From positions 62,001-126,000 of the forward strand of contig NZ_CYUD01000007.1 in NCBI RefSeq assembly GCF_001458295.1: a stretch of 64,000 nucleotides of DNA. The letters are read 5' to 3'. Within the stretch, counting starts at the first letter, position 1; each line of letters begins with the position of its first letter. The position numbers and the translations under genes are program-made. The stretch is from Ruegeria denitrificans (lineage in GTDB: Bacteria; Pseudomonadota; Alphaproteobacteria; Rhodobacterales; Rhodobacteraceae). The notes under the pieces were generated by a model. The model had not been told where the DNA came from, made no database searches, and saw nothing but the letters and a program-made list of their open reading frames with translations. Positions 1 to 8,459 of this stretch are shown here, piece after piece.

Positions 1-300
1 ACGCAGCAGCGCGTGGTACTGTATGACGCCCTGACCAAATCGCTGAAAACCGCGCAGCAGCAGGACGTGGCCCACCGCATCAACGAGATCGGCGTGCAAA
101 CCGATCAGGAGGCGCAAACCGCCATGGCCGCCATCGGCACCGCGACCAACCAGAAGATGGCCGACATGCTTGAGGCGCACGAGGACCACATGGTCTTTGC
201 CCGCGACGTGCTGGAGAAGAAGGCCAAGGCGGATGAGCGTTTTGCGCGCCGGTTCGCGTCGATTGTCGAGAAGCATGATAAGAACTTGTACGGCGGATGA
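1..300 (+). CDS. C-terminal part of an unrecognised helical protein (5' end outside window)
   Basis: The frame is open from base 1 to the TGA at 298-300, so the gene enters from the left edge; the GTG at 13 need not be its start. The visible 99 residues are rich in A, E, K, Q and D and look wholly alpha-helical, with heptad-like stretches, ending in ...KNLYGG. I do not recognise the family. The stop is followed at once by the next small membrane gene (ATG at 301), so it is probably translated with the cluster that runs to 6313. Confidence 0.75.
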   Translation, partial: TQQRVVLYDALTKSLKTAQQQDVAHRINEIGVQTDQEAQTAMAAIGTATNQKMADMLEAHEDHMVFARDVLEKKAKADERFARRFASIVEKHDKNLYGG

Positions 301-501
301 ATGTTGCGTTTTTCGGACGTCAACTGGTCAACTTTTGGCAAACCAAACAACTTGTCCAGTTGGGTGGCAAGCTGGTTAGGTCTGGTCTTCGTTCTATGGC
401 TTATCTACCTAGCCGTGGGGTTCAAGCCATGGATGCTGGTTATTCCTCTTGTCCAGATTGTTCATTTCAAATTCAGTTGGTTGACGAGGAATGAAGACTA
501 G
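301..501 (+). CDS. Small two-TM membrane protein, unknown function
   Basis: This 66-aa protein starts directly after the preceding stop. Residues 19-39 (WVASWLGLVFVLWLIYLAVGF) and 43-54 form two hydrophobic segments with a short turn holding K and P, so an inner-membrane hairpin is likely. An overlapping frame from the ATG at 297 gives a less membrane-like product and is rejected. Base composition is more AT-rich than the neighbours, a trait shared with the small membrane gene at 3677. No family recognised; the position suggests it is a membrane partner of the adjacent ATPase cluster. Confidence 0.55.
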   Translation: MLRFSDVNWSTFGKPNNLSSWVASWLGLVFVLWLIYLAVGFKPWMLVIPLVQIVHFKFSWLTRNED

Positions 502-554
502 CTCCCAAAAAAGACTGGCTTTTTTCAGTAGCCAACCCGAAGGAGGTTCTCTTT

Positions 555-1673
555 TTGAGTGACCCCACCCAAGACCATGTCGGCCTGACCGACACCTTCG
601 CCTCACGCCGCTATTTCCGCAAATTCGAGGTGATCACCGCCCATCTCCTGCGCGTGGCCGCGACGATGGAGGCCGAAGGAGCGATCAGCAAGCAAGAGGT
701 GCGGATCGTGTCGCGCTACCTCTCGGGGTTGCTCTACACCTTCCGTGCGCTCAGCATGAAATACCTGCTGGTCGGGCGCGATACAGGGCGGTTCTTTGGC
801 AGCCTCGCCATGGACAAGCGCGACAGCGGCTTTCCGGTGGCGGCCGAGTTGCTGACCATGGCCAATGACGCGCAACAGGCGCAGGTGCATCTGGCAAATA
901 TGCCCTCGGAAGACGACCTGAAAACCGACATGGTGCGAACGATCATCGGTGATCAGGAAATCCCGACCAAGCTGCAATTCGCGCTGTCCCAAAGGCTCTA
1001 TTACGAGGAATTGCTGAAAGGTCAGCTGTTCTGGGCCCGCAACGATCCTGAATGCCACTGGATCGGAAATGAGGGGGACCGGCGCAAGTTCATGATCCAC
1101 TGGGCGGTCTATGACAGTCAGATCAACCTGCCGGTCATCTACCTGATGCAGTTGGAGGACAGCGGAAAGACCGCATTGCCAAAAGACCAGCGCCGCTGGC
1201 CCGAGGTGCAGGCGCATCTGATGGCACAGTCCTTGGGCGGGTTGAAACTGGTAACCATCGCCAAAGGCTTCGATCAGGACTTCGACGACCTGCACCCCAA
1301 ACACCTGCGTCGTATCCATGTGGGGCCGATGTATTCCTCGGCTTATACCGAACAATCCGGCCCTTTGCGGCAGGTGCTGGAGGACGCGCAGTCTCCGCAA
1401 GGTCAGGATTGGGCGTTGGCCTGGACCACCGAGGAACTGGAAAGCGAAGACGTGATCGAAGAACGCGCCGGTTGGTTCTCGACCGTCGAGCGCGAGGTCT
1501 TTGCGTTGGACCCATTTGGCGGTCAGGGCGCCGAGACCGGGGCCACACGCACCCAACGCTCGATCATTCTACCCCAGCGCCCCTTTCAGGTGCTGGCCGA
1601 ACGCAAGCCACCGGGCTTTGCCGATGTGCGCAAGTTTGTCGTCAGCAAGGCCGGTCAGGTTCTGAGATATTGA
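555..1673 (+). CDS. Hypothetical 372-aa cytosolic protein of the ATPase cluster
   Basis: TTG start at 555, chosen because a strong GAAGGAGG ribosome-binding site ends about 10 bases upstream and no ATG is suitably placed. The product has no signal peptide or membrane segment. The first ~110 residues are predicted helical, with a basic region (SRRYFRKFE), followed by a mixed alpha/beta part rich in aromatic residues (LYYEELLKGQLFWARND). I do not recognise the family. It lies between a membrane mini-protein and an AAA-type ATPase in the same direction, so a shared pathway is inferred. Confidence 0.8.
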   Translation: MSDPTQDHVGLTDTFASRRYFRKFEVITAHLLRVAATMEAEGAISKQEVRIVSRYLSGLLYTFRALSMKYLLVGRDTGRFFGSLAMDKRDSGFPVAAELLTMANDAQQAQVHLANMPSEDDLKTDMVRTIIGDQEIPTKLQFALSQRLYYEELLKGQLFWARNDPECHWIGNEGDRRKFMIHWAVYDSQINLPVIYLMQLEDSGKTALPKDQRRWPEVQAHLMAQSLGGLKLVTIAKGFDQDFDDLHPKHLRRIHVGPMYSSAYTEQSGPLRQVLEDAQSPQGQDWALAWTTEELESEDVIEERAGWFSTVEREVFALDPFGGQGAETGATRTQRSIILPQRPFQVLAERKPPGFADVRKFVVSKAGQVLRY

Positions 1674-1680
1674 GACCAGA

Positions 1681-1733
1681 GGCGGGCTGAAGCCCGCCCT
1701 ACAGAATTTAAGTAGGCCGGGCTTCAACCCGGC
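1681..1733 (+). repeat. REPIN-like pair of inverted short palindromes
   Basis: Two hairpins lie in the 75-bp gap before the ATPase gene. The first (1681-1698) is GGCGGGC-TGAA-GCCCGCC with a 7-bp stem. The second (1716-1733) is GCCGGG-CTTCAA-CCCGGC with a 6-bp stem. Read outward they are two copies of a GTAGGnCGGGCTTCA-type unit in opposite orientation, joined by an AT-rich spacer. This is the layout of a REPIN (paired REP elements mobilised by RAYT transposases). No RAYT gene is in the window. Confidence 0.7.
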
Positions 1734-1748
1734 ATTGCGAGGAAGAAG

Positions 1749-3680
1749 ATGAGTTTGACGTCAGATCAGATGGAATTGCGCGAAGACGACATTCGCAAAC
1801 ATTATCCGGCAGCGACTGCTTTGCTAAATGGTTTCGAGCACGCGCCGCGGATTGCAAAGCCGGTGGAGACGTCGACGGAACGGTCGCCGGGGGTGTCGAC
1901 CGGACGGAGGTTTCGGTCCACCACGCCGGGTTTGGTGACACGGCGCACAGTGCGCGCAGACGGGGTGCATTTGGTCGAACGGATCGAGGCCTCGGATGAT
2001 GGCGATGCGCTGGTCTCGCCACCGCAGGCCACTACGCAGCAGGCAATCCGCCGTGCGGTTGCCATCGCTCTGGCGGTGAGTGAGGCCTACGCCGAACAGA
2101 CACCCTTGGCAGACTTGAAACGCGCGAACCTTGCGGGCGATTTGCCCGCCGCGCGCAAGACCGAATTCTCGGAACTGCTGACGGCCGAGGCTCTGATCAC
2201 CTCGCACACCTTCGGCAATGCGCTGGCGTACTTAATGTCCTCGCATCTGGGAGAGACCACCGTCGATATCGGAGAGATCGAAGAGGTCCTGACCGACAAT
2301 GGCCAGCTCGCCCTGCACGGCGCGTTGTGGGAGCTGGACCAGACGCTGGCCAAACATGCCCCCGACGATGCCCTCCTGATTGCCGCCACCAGCGCCTATG
2401 CCGAACAACTGATGGAAAAGGCCGCTCTGCGCGCCCAATCCGCAGGCCACCTGGCCCCGTTCCAAAACGCCGCCTGGCATATTGAGGCCGACGATCTGAC
2501 GATCAGGGGCTTCGAACCAGCATCAAAGGCAAAATCCACCACCCTCACCATGACGTTCAAGAAACCGAACGAGGTGGTCGGCAACCATATCGCCAAATAT
2601 CAAGCGATGAAGCTGGCCAAGATGGTGATGGCCTATGATTTCGACCGCCGCCTTAACCCGTTTGCGGAACTCGGTGGGTTCATCTTCACCTTCATGGGCG
2701 ACGGCAAACCGGGCACCGGCAAGACCACCCTGATTCAGATGATGGCCGGGCTGATCAACGATTATTGTCAGATCGCGGGCTATCCGTTCCGCTATCAGAA
2801 CCTAAGCACAGACAATATCGACAGCTATCAGGGCAAATCCGGCCAGAATGCCAAGGCATTCATCAATACGATCATCGACCCCTCGGTCATCGGATTTGGT
2901 ACCATCGACGATATCGACCAGCTGGCGGGCAAACGCGGTGACCGGCAGTCGTCAGCCGGTCAGCTGGAAATCACCGCCGTGCTGATGGAGAGCTTTGCGG
3001 GTGCCAACACCGTTGTGCGCGGCAATTGCACCTTTGGCATGTTCTCGAACTACCCCGAGAATGTGGACGACGCTCTGCGACAGCGGGCGGGCGCGCGGTT
3101 TCTGGTGGACGGGCCGCAAACGCGCGAGGATTACATCGACATCCTGCACCTGCTGATGGGCCGCAACCACGACATCCCACTGGGCGAACACGAAGCCTAT
3201 GCCGCGCAGGAAATCAAAAAGGCCGTCGCCGCCAGCTTCGAAAGCCATTCCCGCCCGCATGAGGATGCTCTGCTGCAGGTCTATGACCGGGTTTCGGCTC
3301 AGATCGGCCAGATGGACACGATCGCGAAGCTGGGCACCTACCTCAAGGCGATCCAAGCCGCTGATGAGCGCTTCACCGGCCGCGCGATCAAGAACATCAC
3401 CGACGCGGTCAAGGTCCGCGCGATGGATTTCGAACTGCCCGACGAATGGATGGAAAACCCCGGCCTGTTCCTGTTCCGCGACTACAACACCAAGAAGGCC
3501 ATGATCGAGGACCTGCGCCAGCCGATCACGGTTGAGATGGTGATCCAGGAAATCAACCGCTACGCCGACAGCGAGTTCCGCTATGCCGACAAGAGCGACG
3601 AGGTCGCCATCGAAGACGCCGTCCGCGAGATGGGCCGGATGGAAGAGGCTAAGCGGCGGTATCTGGAGGGCAAGGTGTGA
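1749..3680 (+). CDS. AAA-type P-loop ATPase, uncharacterised
   Basis: 643-aa protein with an ATG at 1749 preceded by GAGGAAGAAG. The first ~300 residues are a mostly helical domain of unknown fold. A Walker A loop (GDGKPGTGKTT, K at 325) and a Walker B strand (VIGFGTIDDID, residues 380-390, acidic pair D387/D388) are clear, with an AAA-like C-terminal half and a possible sensor region near MFSNYPENVDDALRQRAGARF (arginines R-Q-R). No membrane segment, protease or helicase motif is seen. It is the only energy-coupling protein in the 1-6313 cluster and its likely motor. The 3' end overlaps the next gene by 4 bases (GTGA). Confidence 0.88.
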   Translation: MSLTSDQMELREDDIRKHYPAATALLNGFEHAPRIAKPVETSTERSPGVSTGRRFRSTTPGLVTRRTVRADGVHLVERIEASDDGDALVSPPQATTQQAIRRAVAIALAVSEAYAEQTPLADLKRANLAGDLPAARKTEFSELLTAEALITSHTFGNALAYLMSSHLGETTVDIGEIEEVLTDNGQLALHGALWELDQTLAKHAPDDALLIAATSAYAEQLMEKAALRAQSAGHLAPFQNAAWHIEADDLTIRGFEPASKAKSTTLTMTFKKPNEVVGNHIAKYQAMKLAKMVMAYDFDRRLNPFAELGGFIFTFMGDGKPGTGKTTLIQMMAGLINDYCQIAGYPFRYQNLSTDNIDSYQGKSGQNAKAFINTIIDPSVIGFGTIDDIDQLAGKRGDRQSSAGQLEITAVLMESFAGANTVVRGNCTFGMFSNYPENVDDALRQRAGARFLVDGPQTREDYIDILHLLMGRNHDIPLGEHEAYAAQEIKKAVAASFESHSRPHEDALLQVYDRVSAQIGQMDTIAKLGTYLKAIQAADERFTGRAIKNITDAVKVRAMDFELPDEWMENPGLFLFRDYNTKKAMIEDLRQPITVEMVIQEINRYADSEFRYADKSDEVAIEDAVREMGRMEEAKRRYLEGKV

Positions 3681-3991
3681 GTGTCGAATGGGTACTATTG
3701 TTCTTAGCCAGCACCGTTTTTCTCGTAGACGTAGTCGTTTTTCGGCTGGGATTTCCTATGGAGAAGAAGCACTTCAGGTTATTCCGTTTTTTGATGTGGT
3801 ATAGTGCTGTATCCTTGGCGCTTTTGATTTTGTTCCTCATTCTTTGGGCGGTGTTCGCGCAAAACCTTGATGGTTTAACGGGTAAGAAAATTTGGGATAC
3901 CATTGTTCCCATCCATTCTTTTTTCTCGCTTTTCTACGCAGTGTATCTTGAATGGTTCTCTGATTACTTCCGCTCAAGGAGTAATTCATGA
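3677..3991 (+). CDS. Small three-TM membrane protein, unknown function
   Basis: 104 aa. GTG start at 3677 overlaps the ATPase stop codon by 4 bases, which implies translational coupling. Hydrophobic segments fall near residues 5-22, 40-63 and 80-92, with a positively charged loop (MEKKHFRLFRF) after the first, so three inner-membrane helices are likely. AT content is clearly above that of the neighbours. No family recognised. Coupling to the ATPase suggests it is a membrane anchor or partner. Confidence 0.65.
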   Translation: MSVEWVLLFLASTVFLVDVVVFRLGFPMEKKHFRLFRFLMWYSAVSLALLILFLILWAVFAQNLDGLTGKKIWDTIVPIHSFFSLFYAVYLEWFSDYFRSRSNS

Positions 3992-4013
3992 TGATTGAGA
4001 ACATTGGGATAAA

Positions 4014-4028
4014 CGCGGCAAAGCCGCG
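4014..4028 (+). other. Short hairpin between cluster genes
   Basis: CGCGGC-AAA-GCCGCG, a perfect 6-bp stem with a 3-base loop, in the 58-bp gap before the 445-aa gene. There is no T-run, so it is not a classic terminator; it may stabilise or separate transcript segments. Confidence 0.3.
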
Positions 4029-4049
4029 ACGCGCGGAAAGTCAAACGCC

Positions 4050-5387
4050 ATGATCCGCCTCATCGAAAAAGGCCTGATGTTCGGCAATCTCGTCCACATC
4101 TCCAGCCCGGCTCTGGTCGAGCGGTATAACCGCGCGCTGCAGCACCTGGCGGGCGAAACCACGGCACTGACGGATTTCCATATCGATATCTCGGGCTATT
4201 CGCCGGAGGTGGGGATTGAGCTGGAGGATGAGCTTTACCTTAACCCCAACGGGGTCAACCGGCAGTTCATCCTGCTGACGACCGAGCAGAAACGCGCGCC
4301 TCTGCTAAACGTCAAATTCTCCACCTCGCGCGATATCCTGCGCGAATTCATCGAGATGAACGAGGCGCAGCTGTTTGCCCTGACCGCCACGGATGCGGTG
4401 GCCGGAGAGCTGGTGAACTCGGTCATCAAACTCACCACCCCGGGTGAGCTGCTGAACCTGCGCAAGATCGAAATTGAGGCCGACACCGCAGGCGGCACCC
4501 TGCGCAAGGCGCAGCAACTGGCGGGAATGGTCGAACAGTTCAAAACCGAAGAGGACGCCTGGTTCGACGATGTGCTGATCGCCAAGATGATCGAAACCGC
4601 CAAGGAAACCGGCGACGTCACCCGCAACCCCGTCCGCCTGCGCCACACGGCCTTCGAGCAGCGCAACTTCTGGACGGCGCATTTCGGCGGGCTCTATCTG
4701 TTCCCCGATCTGGACCACCCGGCTGCGATCTGTGTGGGTGAAAAGCCAGACGATCTGAAGATCAAATACACGTTCGATTCGTCGCAGCGGAACCAGATTG
4801 CCAAGTTCCTTGAGTACAACGACTTGGTGGAACCCATCGTCAAAGCGCGCGGTGTCGATGCCGCCGCGATCCTGCAGCAAAAGATGGATTTCCTGACCGT
4901 TGACGCCGCGGCGGATGCAGGTGTTGACCTAAAGGGCCTGGATCGCAGCGATATGCGGCGGCTGGCCCGCAATCACGCGGATCGCCTGCCCGAGGCTTAT
5001 CACGGATTGGCCAAGCTGCTGCGCTGGGCGAAGGATGGCGGTCCGTGGCCGCGCATCACCTCGGACCATCCGGCCTATTTCTACACATTGCGGGCCGCCG
5101 ATACGCTGAACCGCGATCTGGTGAACATGCTGTTGGCCGAGCTGGCCCCGCTGGACCCGCGCCAGATGTTCATTTGCCACAAGGAGCTGTTTTACAGCAC
5201 CTATGCCAAGTGGCCCGAAGTCAAAAAAGCCTATGTTGCCGACTTCCTCGCGCGCGAGTATCAGGTGGACAAGGCGGGAGCCCGCGCCGCGCTGTTCGGG
5301 CATGAGCCGGACATGAGTGGTAATGACCGGATCGGCGATGACATCATTGCTCGTGTCGGTCCCTGGGGCGCAGTAGGGAGGAATTGA
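4050..5387 (+). CDS. Hypothetical 445-aa protein of the ATPase cluster (possibly DUF6638)
   Basis: ATG at 4050. No signal peptide or transmembrane segment; mixed alpha/beta composition with an acidic N-terminal third (EVGIELEDELYLNPNG). From memory it resembles the Rhodobacteraceae family annotated DUF6638, but I cannot confirm this. The conserved-looking tail (DDIIARVGPWGAVGRN) ends two codons before the next start. The position between two small membrane proteins and downstream of the ATPase argues for a common complex or pathway. Function unknown. Confidence 0.8.
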   Translation: MIRLIEKGLMFGNLVHISSPALVERYNRALQHLAGETTALTDFHIDISGYSPEVGIELEDELYLNPNGVNRQFILLTTEQKRAPLLNVKFSTSRDILREFIEMNEAQLFALTATDAVAGELVNSVIKLTTPGELLNLRKIEIEADTAGGTLRKAQQLAGMVEQFKTEEDAWFDDVLIAKMIETAKETGDVTRNPVRLRHTAFEQRNFWTAHFGGLYLFPDLDHPAAICVGEKPDDLKIKYTFDSSQRNQIAKFLEYNDLVEPIVKARGVDAAAILQQKMDFLTVDAAADAGVDLKGLDRSDMRRLARNHADRLPEAYHGLAKLLRWAKDGGPWPRITSDHPAYFYTLRAADTLNRDLVNMLLAELAPLDPRQMFICHKELFYSTYAKWPEVKKAYVADFLAREYQVDKAGARAALFGHEPDMSGNDRIGDDIIARVGPWGAVGRN

Positions 5388-5654
5388 ATGCTTGTCGCAA
5401 TCCGTTTTCTAATTCCACTGCTGATTGTTCTGACTGTGATCTATGTCGGGCTGTCGATCTATTCCCGCCTCGTCCGCCGGCGTAAGTTGATCGCACATTG
5501 GGAGAAAAAGGGGCTGCACGGTGATCGTGAGGCTTTTCTCCAGCGGGGAATGCGGCAATATGACAAGTCGTTCCGCAAGAAACTGCTGCTGGGTGTCTAC
5601 GTCATCCCGCTTGGGGCCATTGCCCTGCTGATCTATATTACAAATTTTAAATGA
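5388..5654 (+). CDS. Small two-TM membrane protein
   Basis: 88 aa, with ATG immediately after the TGA of the preceding gene. A strong N-terminal membrane helix (residues 2-24) is followed by a basic cytosolic stretch (RLVRRRKLIAHWEKKG), a helical linker and a second membrane helix near residues 66-85. The topology is probably both ends periplasmic with a basic cytosolic loop. Family not recognised; it is the third small membrane protein of the cluster. Confidence 0.75.
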   Translation: MLVAIRFLIPLLIVLTVIYVGLSIYSRLVRRRKLIAHWEKKGLHGDREAFLQRGMRQYDKSFRKKLLLGVYVIPLGAIALLIYITNFK

Positions 5655-5665
5655 GGGCCGGATAG

Positions 5666-6313
5666 ATGGTCTATGTCAAATGGGTATTCATCATCGTGTT
5701 CTGGGGGCTGGTCGCCTCGGTGCTGGAATACACTTTGCCGCAGCAGGATGTGGTGCGGATCGTGAAGACCGAAGTGCGGCGCGTCGATTTTGGTGAAAAC
5801 TCGATTTTCTGGGCTCAGCAAGATACCGGTCAGGAAGGGGCGCAGACCACCAACCGCGATGTGCGCTTTGTCGAAACGTTCCGCCCGAACGGAAAACCGC
5901 GCGTCTATCGCAACGAGGATACCGGCTGGGGCTGGCCGCCCTATTTCAAGCTGGACAGTTCGAACCTGCAGGCAGAACTGACCAATCTTGTGTCGACCGC
6001 GGATAACCCGCAATGGGTGGTTTTACGCCACTATGGATGGCGCAATCAGCTTATGTCGATCTTCCCCAACGCGGTCTCGGTGCGCCCGGTGGACAGCCCG
6101 GATGTACGATTGATCCCATGGTTCAACATTATCTTCCTGACGGTGTTCTTTGCTATCTTCTGGGCAATTTGGGTGCGCTGGCGCCGATTCCGGCAACGCC
6201 GAATTGATCCGGTGCTTGAGAATATGGAAGACGGACTCTATGCCGCTGGTGATGCGATCGAAGAGAAGCGCAATGGGTTCCGCCGCTGGCTGGATAGCTG
6301 GAAGTCAAAGTAA
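5666..6313 (+). CDS. DUF1523 family membrane protein
   Basis: 215 aa. An N-terminal membrane helix (about residues 3-22), a ~110-residue presumed periplasmic domain, then a second helix (IIFLTVFFAIFWAIWVRW, near residues 150-168) and a basic cytosolic tail. The phrases LPQQDVVRIVKTEVRRVDFGEN, RPNGKPRVYRNEDTGWGWPPYFK and IPWFNIIFLTVFF match my memory of DUF1523, a Rhodobacteraceae-enriched family without known function. Last gene of the cluster; it converges on flgI with a hairpin between them. Confidence 0.8.
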   Translation: MVYVKWVFIIVFWGLVASVLEYTLPQQDVVRIVKTEVRRVDFGENSIFWAQQDTGQEGAQTTNRDVRFVETFRPNGKPRVYRNEDTGWGWPPYFKLDSSNLQAELTNLVSTADNPQWVVLRHYGWRNQLMSIFPNAVSVRPVDSPDVRLIPWFNIIFLTVFFAIFWAIWVRWRRFRQRRIDPVLENMEDGLYAAGDAIEEKRNGFRRWLDSWKSK

Positions 6314-6337
6314 TGGCGGGTATCTGATCCCGCCATT
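6312..6337. terminator. Bidirectional terminator-like hairpin
   Basis: AATGGCGGG-(8 bases)-CCCGCCATT, a perfect 9-bp stem between the convergent DUF1523 gene and flgI. It is flanked by AT pairs rather than a long T-run, so terminator strength is uncertain. Confidence 0.5.
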
Positions 6338-6354
6338 TGGCTGGTGCAGCTCGT

Positions 6355-7452
6355 CTATCTGACAACGAATTCGGCGTGCAGTGCCCCGGCGGCTTTTATT
6401 GTTTTCAATATGTCGATCATGTCGCGGGGCGATACACCCAGGGCGTTTAATCCGGCCACGACCTCAGACAGCGTTGTGGCTTCGGGGATTTCGGCTAGTC
6501 CGGTGCCTTCTTCTTCTTCTTCGATACCGGCGAAGGTTCGGGGGACCACAACCGTCTCACCGCGTGCAAACGGGTTGGGTTGAACCGCGATGGGCGATTC
6601 TTCGACCGTCAGGGTCAAATTGCCTTGCGATACCGCGACCCGTGAAATCCGAACCTCCTGCCCCATGACAATTGTGCCCGAGCGTTGATCGACCACGACA
6701 CGTGCCTTTGTTTCTGGTTCGACCAGGATGTTTTCAATCCGGCCCAGCGCATGCGCGGTAGAAATCGACTGGGTAGCTTCGATGTTGAGCTCAACCGTGC
6801 CGGAATCCCGCATGATCGCCACCGCGCGGTTGAATTCCGAGTTAATCGCGATTTCGATCCGGCTGGCGGTGGTGAAATCCGGCTCGCGCAGGGCAAGGCG
6901 CATTTGCGTCAGAGTCGAGAGGTCAAAGTCGATTTCGCGTTCGACCCGCGCACCGGAAGGGATCACGCCCGAGGTCGGCACGCCCTGCACGACCGAGGCG
7001 GCCTCACCCTCGGCCACAGCACCTCCGGCCAGAACTGTACCCTGAGCCACCGCATAGATTTGCCCATCTGCCGCGTTGAGTGGCGTCATAATCAGGGTGC
7101 CGCCCAGAAGGCTTTTGGAATCGCCAATAGCCGACACCGTCACGTCAATCTGCCCGCCTACCCGGGCAAATGGTGGTAGGCTGGCCGTTACCAACACGGC
7201 GGCTACGTTCTTGGGGCGAAATTCCTCACCATTTACGTTGACCCCCAGCCGTTCCAGGATGTTCGACATGATCTCTTCGGTGAAGGGTGAATTGCGGAGC
7301 CCGTCTCCGGTTCCGTTCAACCCGACGACCAGGCCATAGCCGACCAGATCATTGCCTCGTACCCCGTCAAAATTCACAAGGTCCTTCAGGCGGATCGCAC
7401 CGGCAGAGGCAAACCCGGGCAGCAACATCAATAGGAAAACAAGCAGCTTCAT
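6355..7452 (-). CDS. flgI: Flagellar P-ring protein FlgI
   Basis: 365 aa with a cleavable signal peptide (MKLLVFLLMLLPGFASA). The body carries the family landmarks RLKDLVNFDGVRGNDLVGYGLVVGLNGTGDG and the C-terminal LNALGVSPRDMIDILKTIKAAGALHAEFVVR. FlgI forms the ring around the rod in the peptidoglycan layer. The start overlaps the flgL stop by 4 bases. The length is normal for the family. It is the last gene of the minus-strand motB-flgE-flgK-flgL-flgI run. Confidence 0.97.
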   Translation of the reverse strand: MKLLVFLLMLLPGFASAGAIRLKDLVNFDGVRGNDLVGYGLVVGLNGTGDGLRNSPFTEEIMSNILERLGVNVNGEEFRPKNVAAVLVTASLPPFARVGGQIDVTVSAIGDSKSLLGGTLIMTPLNAADGQIYAVAQGTVLAGGAVAEGEAASVVQGVPTSGVIPSGARVEREIDFDLSTLTQMRLALREPDFTTASRIEIAINSEFNRAVAIMRDSGTVELNIEATQSISTAHALGRIENILVEPETKARVVVDQRSGTIVMGQEVRISRVAVSQGNLTLTVEESPIAVQPNPFARGETVVVPRTFAGIEEEEEGTGLAEIPEATTLSEVVAGLNALGVSPRDMIDILKTIKAAGALHAEFVVR

Positions 7453-8459
7453 CTCAGAAAATTCACAAGCGATAGGTTCGCATTGCGAACGGTGACGGAA
7501 TACAGGCTCTCCAACTGGAACTGGACAGTCTGCAGTTGGGCGGCGGTTTCATAGGGGTCCGCAGCGATCAACTTGTTCCGGCTGAATTCCAGGCTGGTCT
7601 GCGCCGCGCCGTTTCGCGTGGCAGCCTGTTCGATCCGCGCCTCTGCCGAGCCGACCTGAGCGCGTAGATTCACCATTTCGTTCTGGGTATTCGCCAGATC
7701 GACCCCAAGTTGCGTGAATAGGGCGGTGCGCTGATCGCGCGGCAGGTTTAGGGTATCGTCAGAAACCAACGCCGCCACCGCAGTGTCTCGTATTGCATCC
7801 TTGATCGCAGGGTCGGTGGCTGTGATCGGTATCCTGACGCTTTCATTCTCGGAGATCTGCATTGGTGCCAACACGTTGCCCGAGCCCTGATAGATCACCG
7901 CGTCAAACCCGGCGGGGTCGTTGAACCAGTCTTCTGCCGCTTGCCGGATATCCGCTGTTGTCGTGTGTCCGCTCAACTCCGCCTCAAGCGCGGTTAACAG
8001 CGTGTCGGTTGAAGGCAAAGGAGAGACATCCGTGGCCGCACCGGAATACAGGCTGCGTCCACCTGCGCGGGTGTTCAACGCTGATATGATCGTGTCCAGC
8101 TCGTTCCGGGCCTGAACCGACGCGTTTTCATGGCTGACCGCCTGGTTTGAGGTGCCGAAGGACAAAAGGGATGAGGTCAGCTCGGTCACGGACTCGTTGA
8201 TCGTGGTCAAGCTCAGCTGCATGGCGTCCGTGAACAACCCGGCCTCGGCCGTCGAAACCTGATAGGCGTCCAGACGCGACAGGCTGCGGTCCAGATCCAG
8301 CAGATGGGAATAGTCTCCATCTAGTCGCCCGGACACGTCCTGTACCTTGCCGGTGGACATTTCATAAGACAGGGTTTCGATTTCGTTCCTGAGTTCGGTC
8401 GAGCGGGTCCGCAATGTCATGCCCCGCGCCAGATCGCCAATAGACGTCAAATTTATCAT
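7449..8459 (-). CDS. flgL: Hook-filament junction protein FlgL (flagellin-like)
   Basis: 336 aa. The N-terminal helix (MINLTSIGDLARGMTLRTRSTELRNEIETLSYEMSTGK) and the C-terminal helix ending SVTVRNANLSLVNFLR form the flagellin-type D0/D1 coiled coil; the centre is variable. It joins FlgK to the filament outside the cell. The start codon overlaps the flgK stop, and the order flgE-flgK-flgL is standard for hook-associated genes. Confidence 0.92.
   Translation of the reverse strand: MINLTSIGDLARGMTLRTRSTELRNEIETLSYEMSTGKVQDVSGRLDGDYSHLLDLDRSLSRLDAYQVSTAEAGLFTDAMQLSLTTINESVTELTSSLLSFGTSNQAVSHENASVQARNELDTIISALNTRAGGRSLYSGAATDVSPLPSTDTLLTALEAELSGHTTTADIRQAAEDWFNDPAGFDAVIYQGSGNVLAPMQISENESVRIPITATDPAIKDAIRDTAVAALVSDDTLNLPRDQRTALFTQLGVDLANTQNEMVNLRAQVGSAEARIEQAATRNGAAQTSLEFSRNKLIAADPYETAAQLQTVQFQLESLYSVTVRNANLSLVNFLR

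Noticed and set aside
297-494. An alternative 65-codon frame overlapping the first small membrane gene
   Set aside because: The frame from 301 gives a coherent two-helix membrane protein; this one does not.
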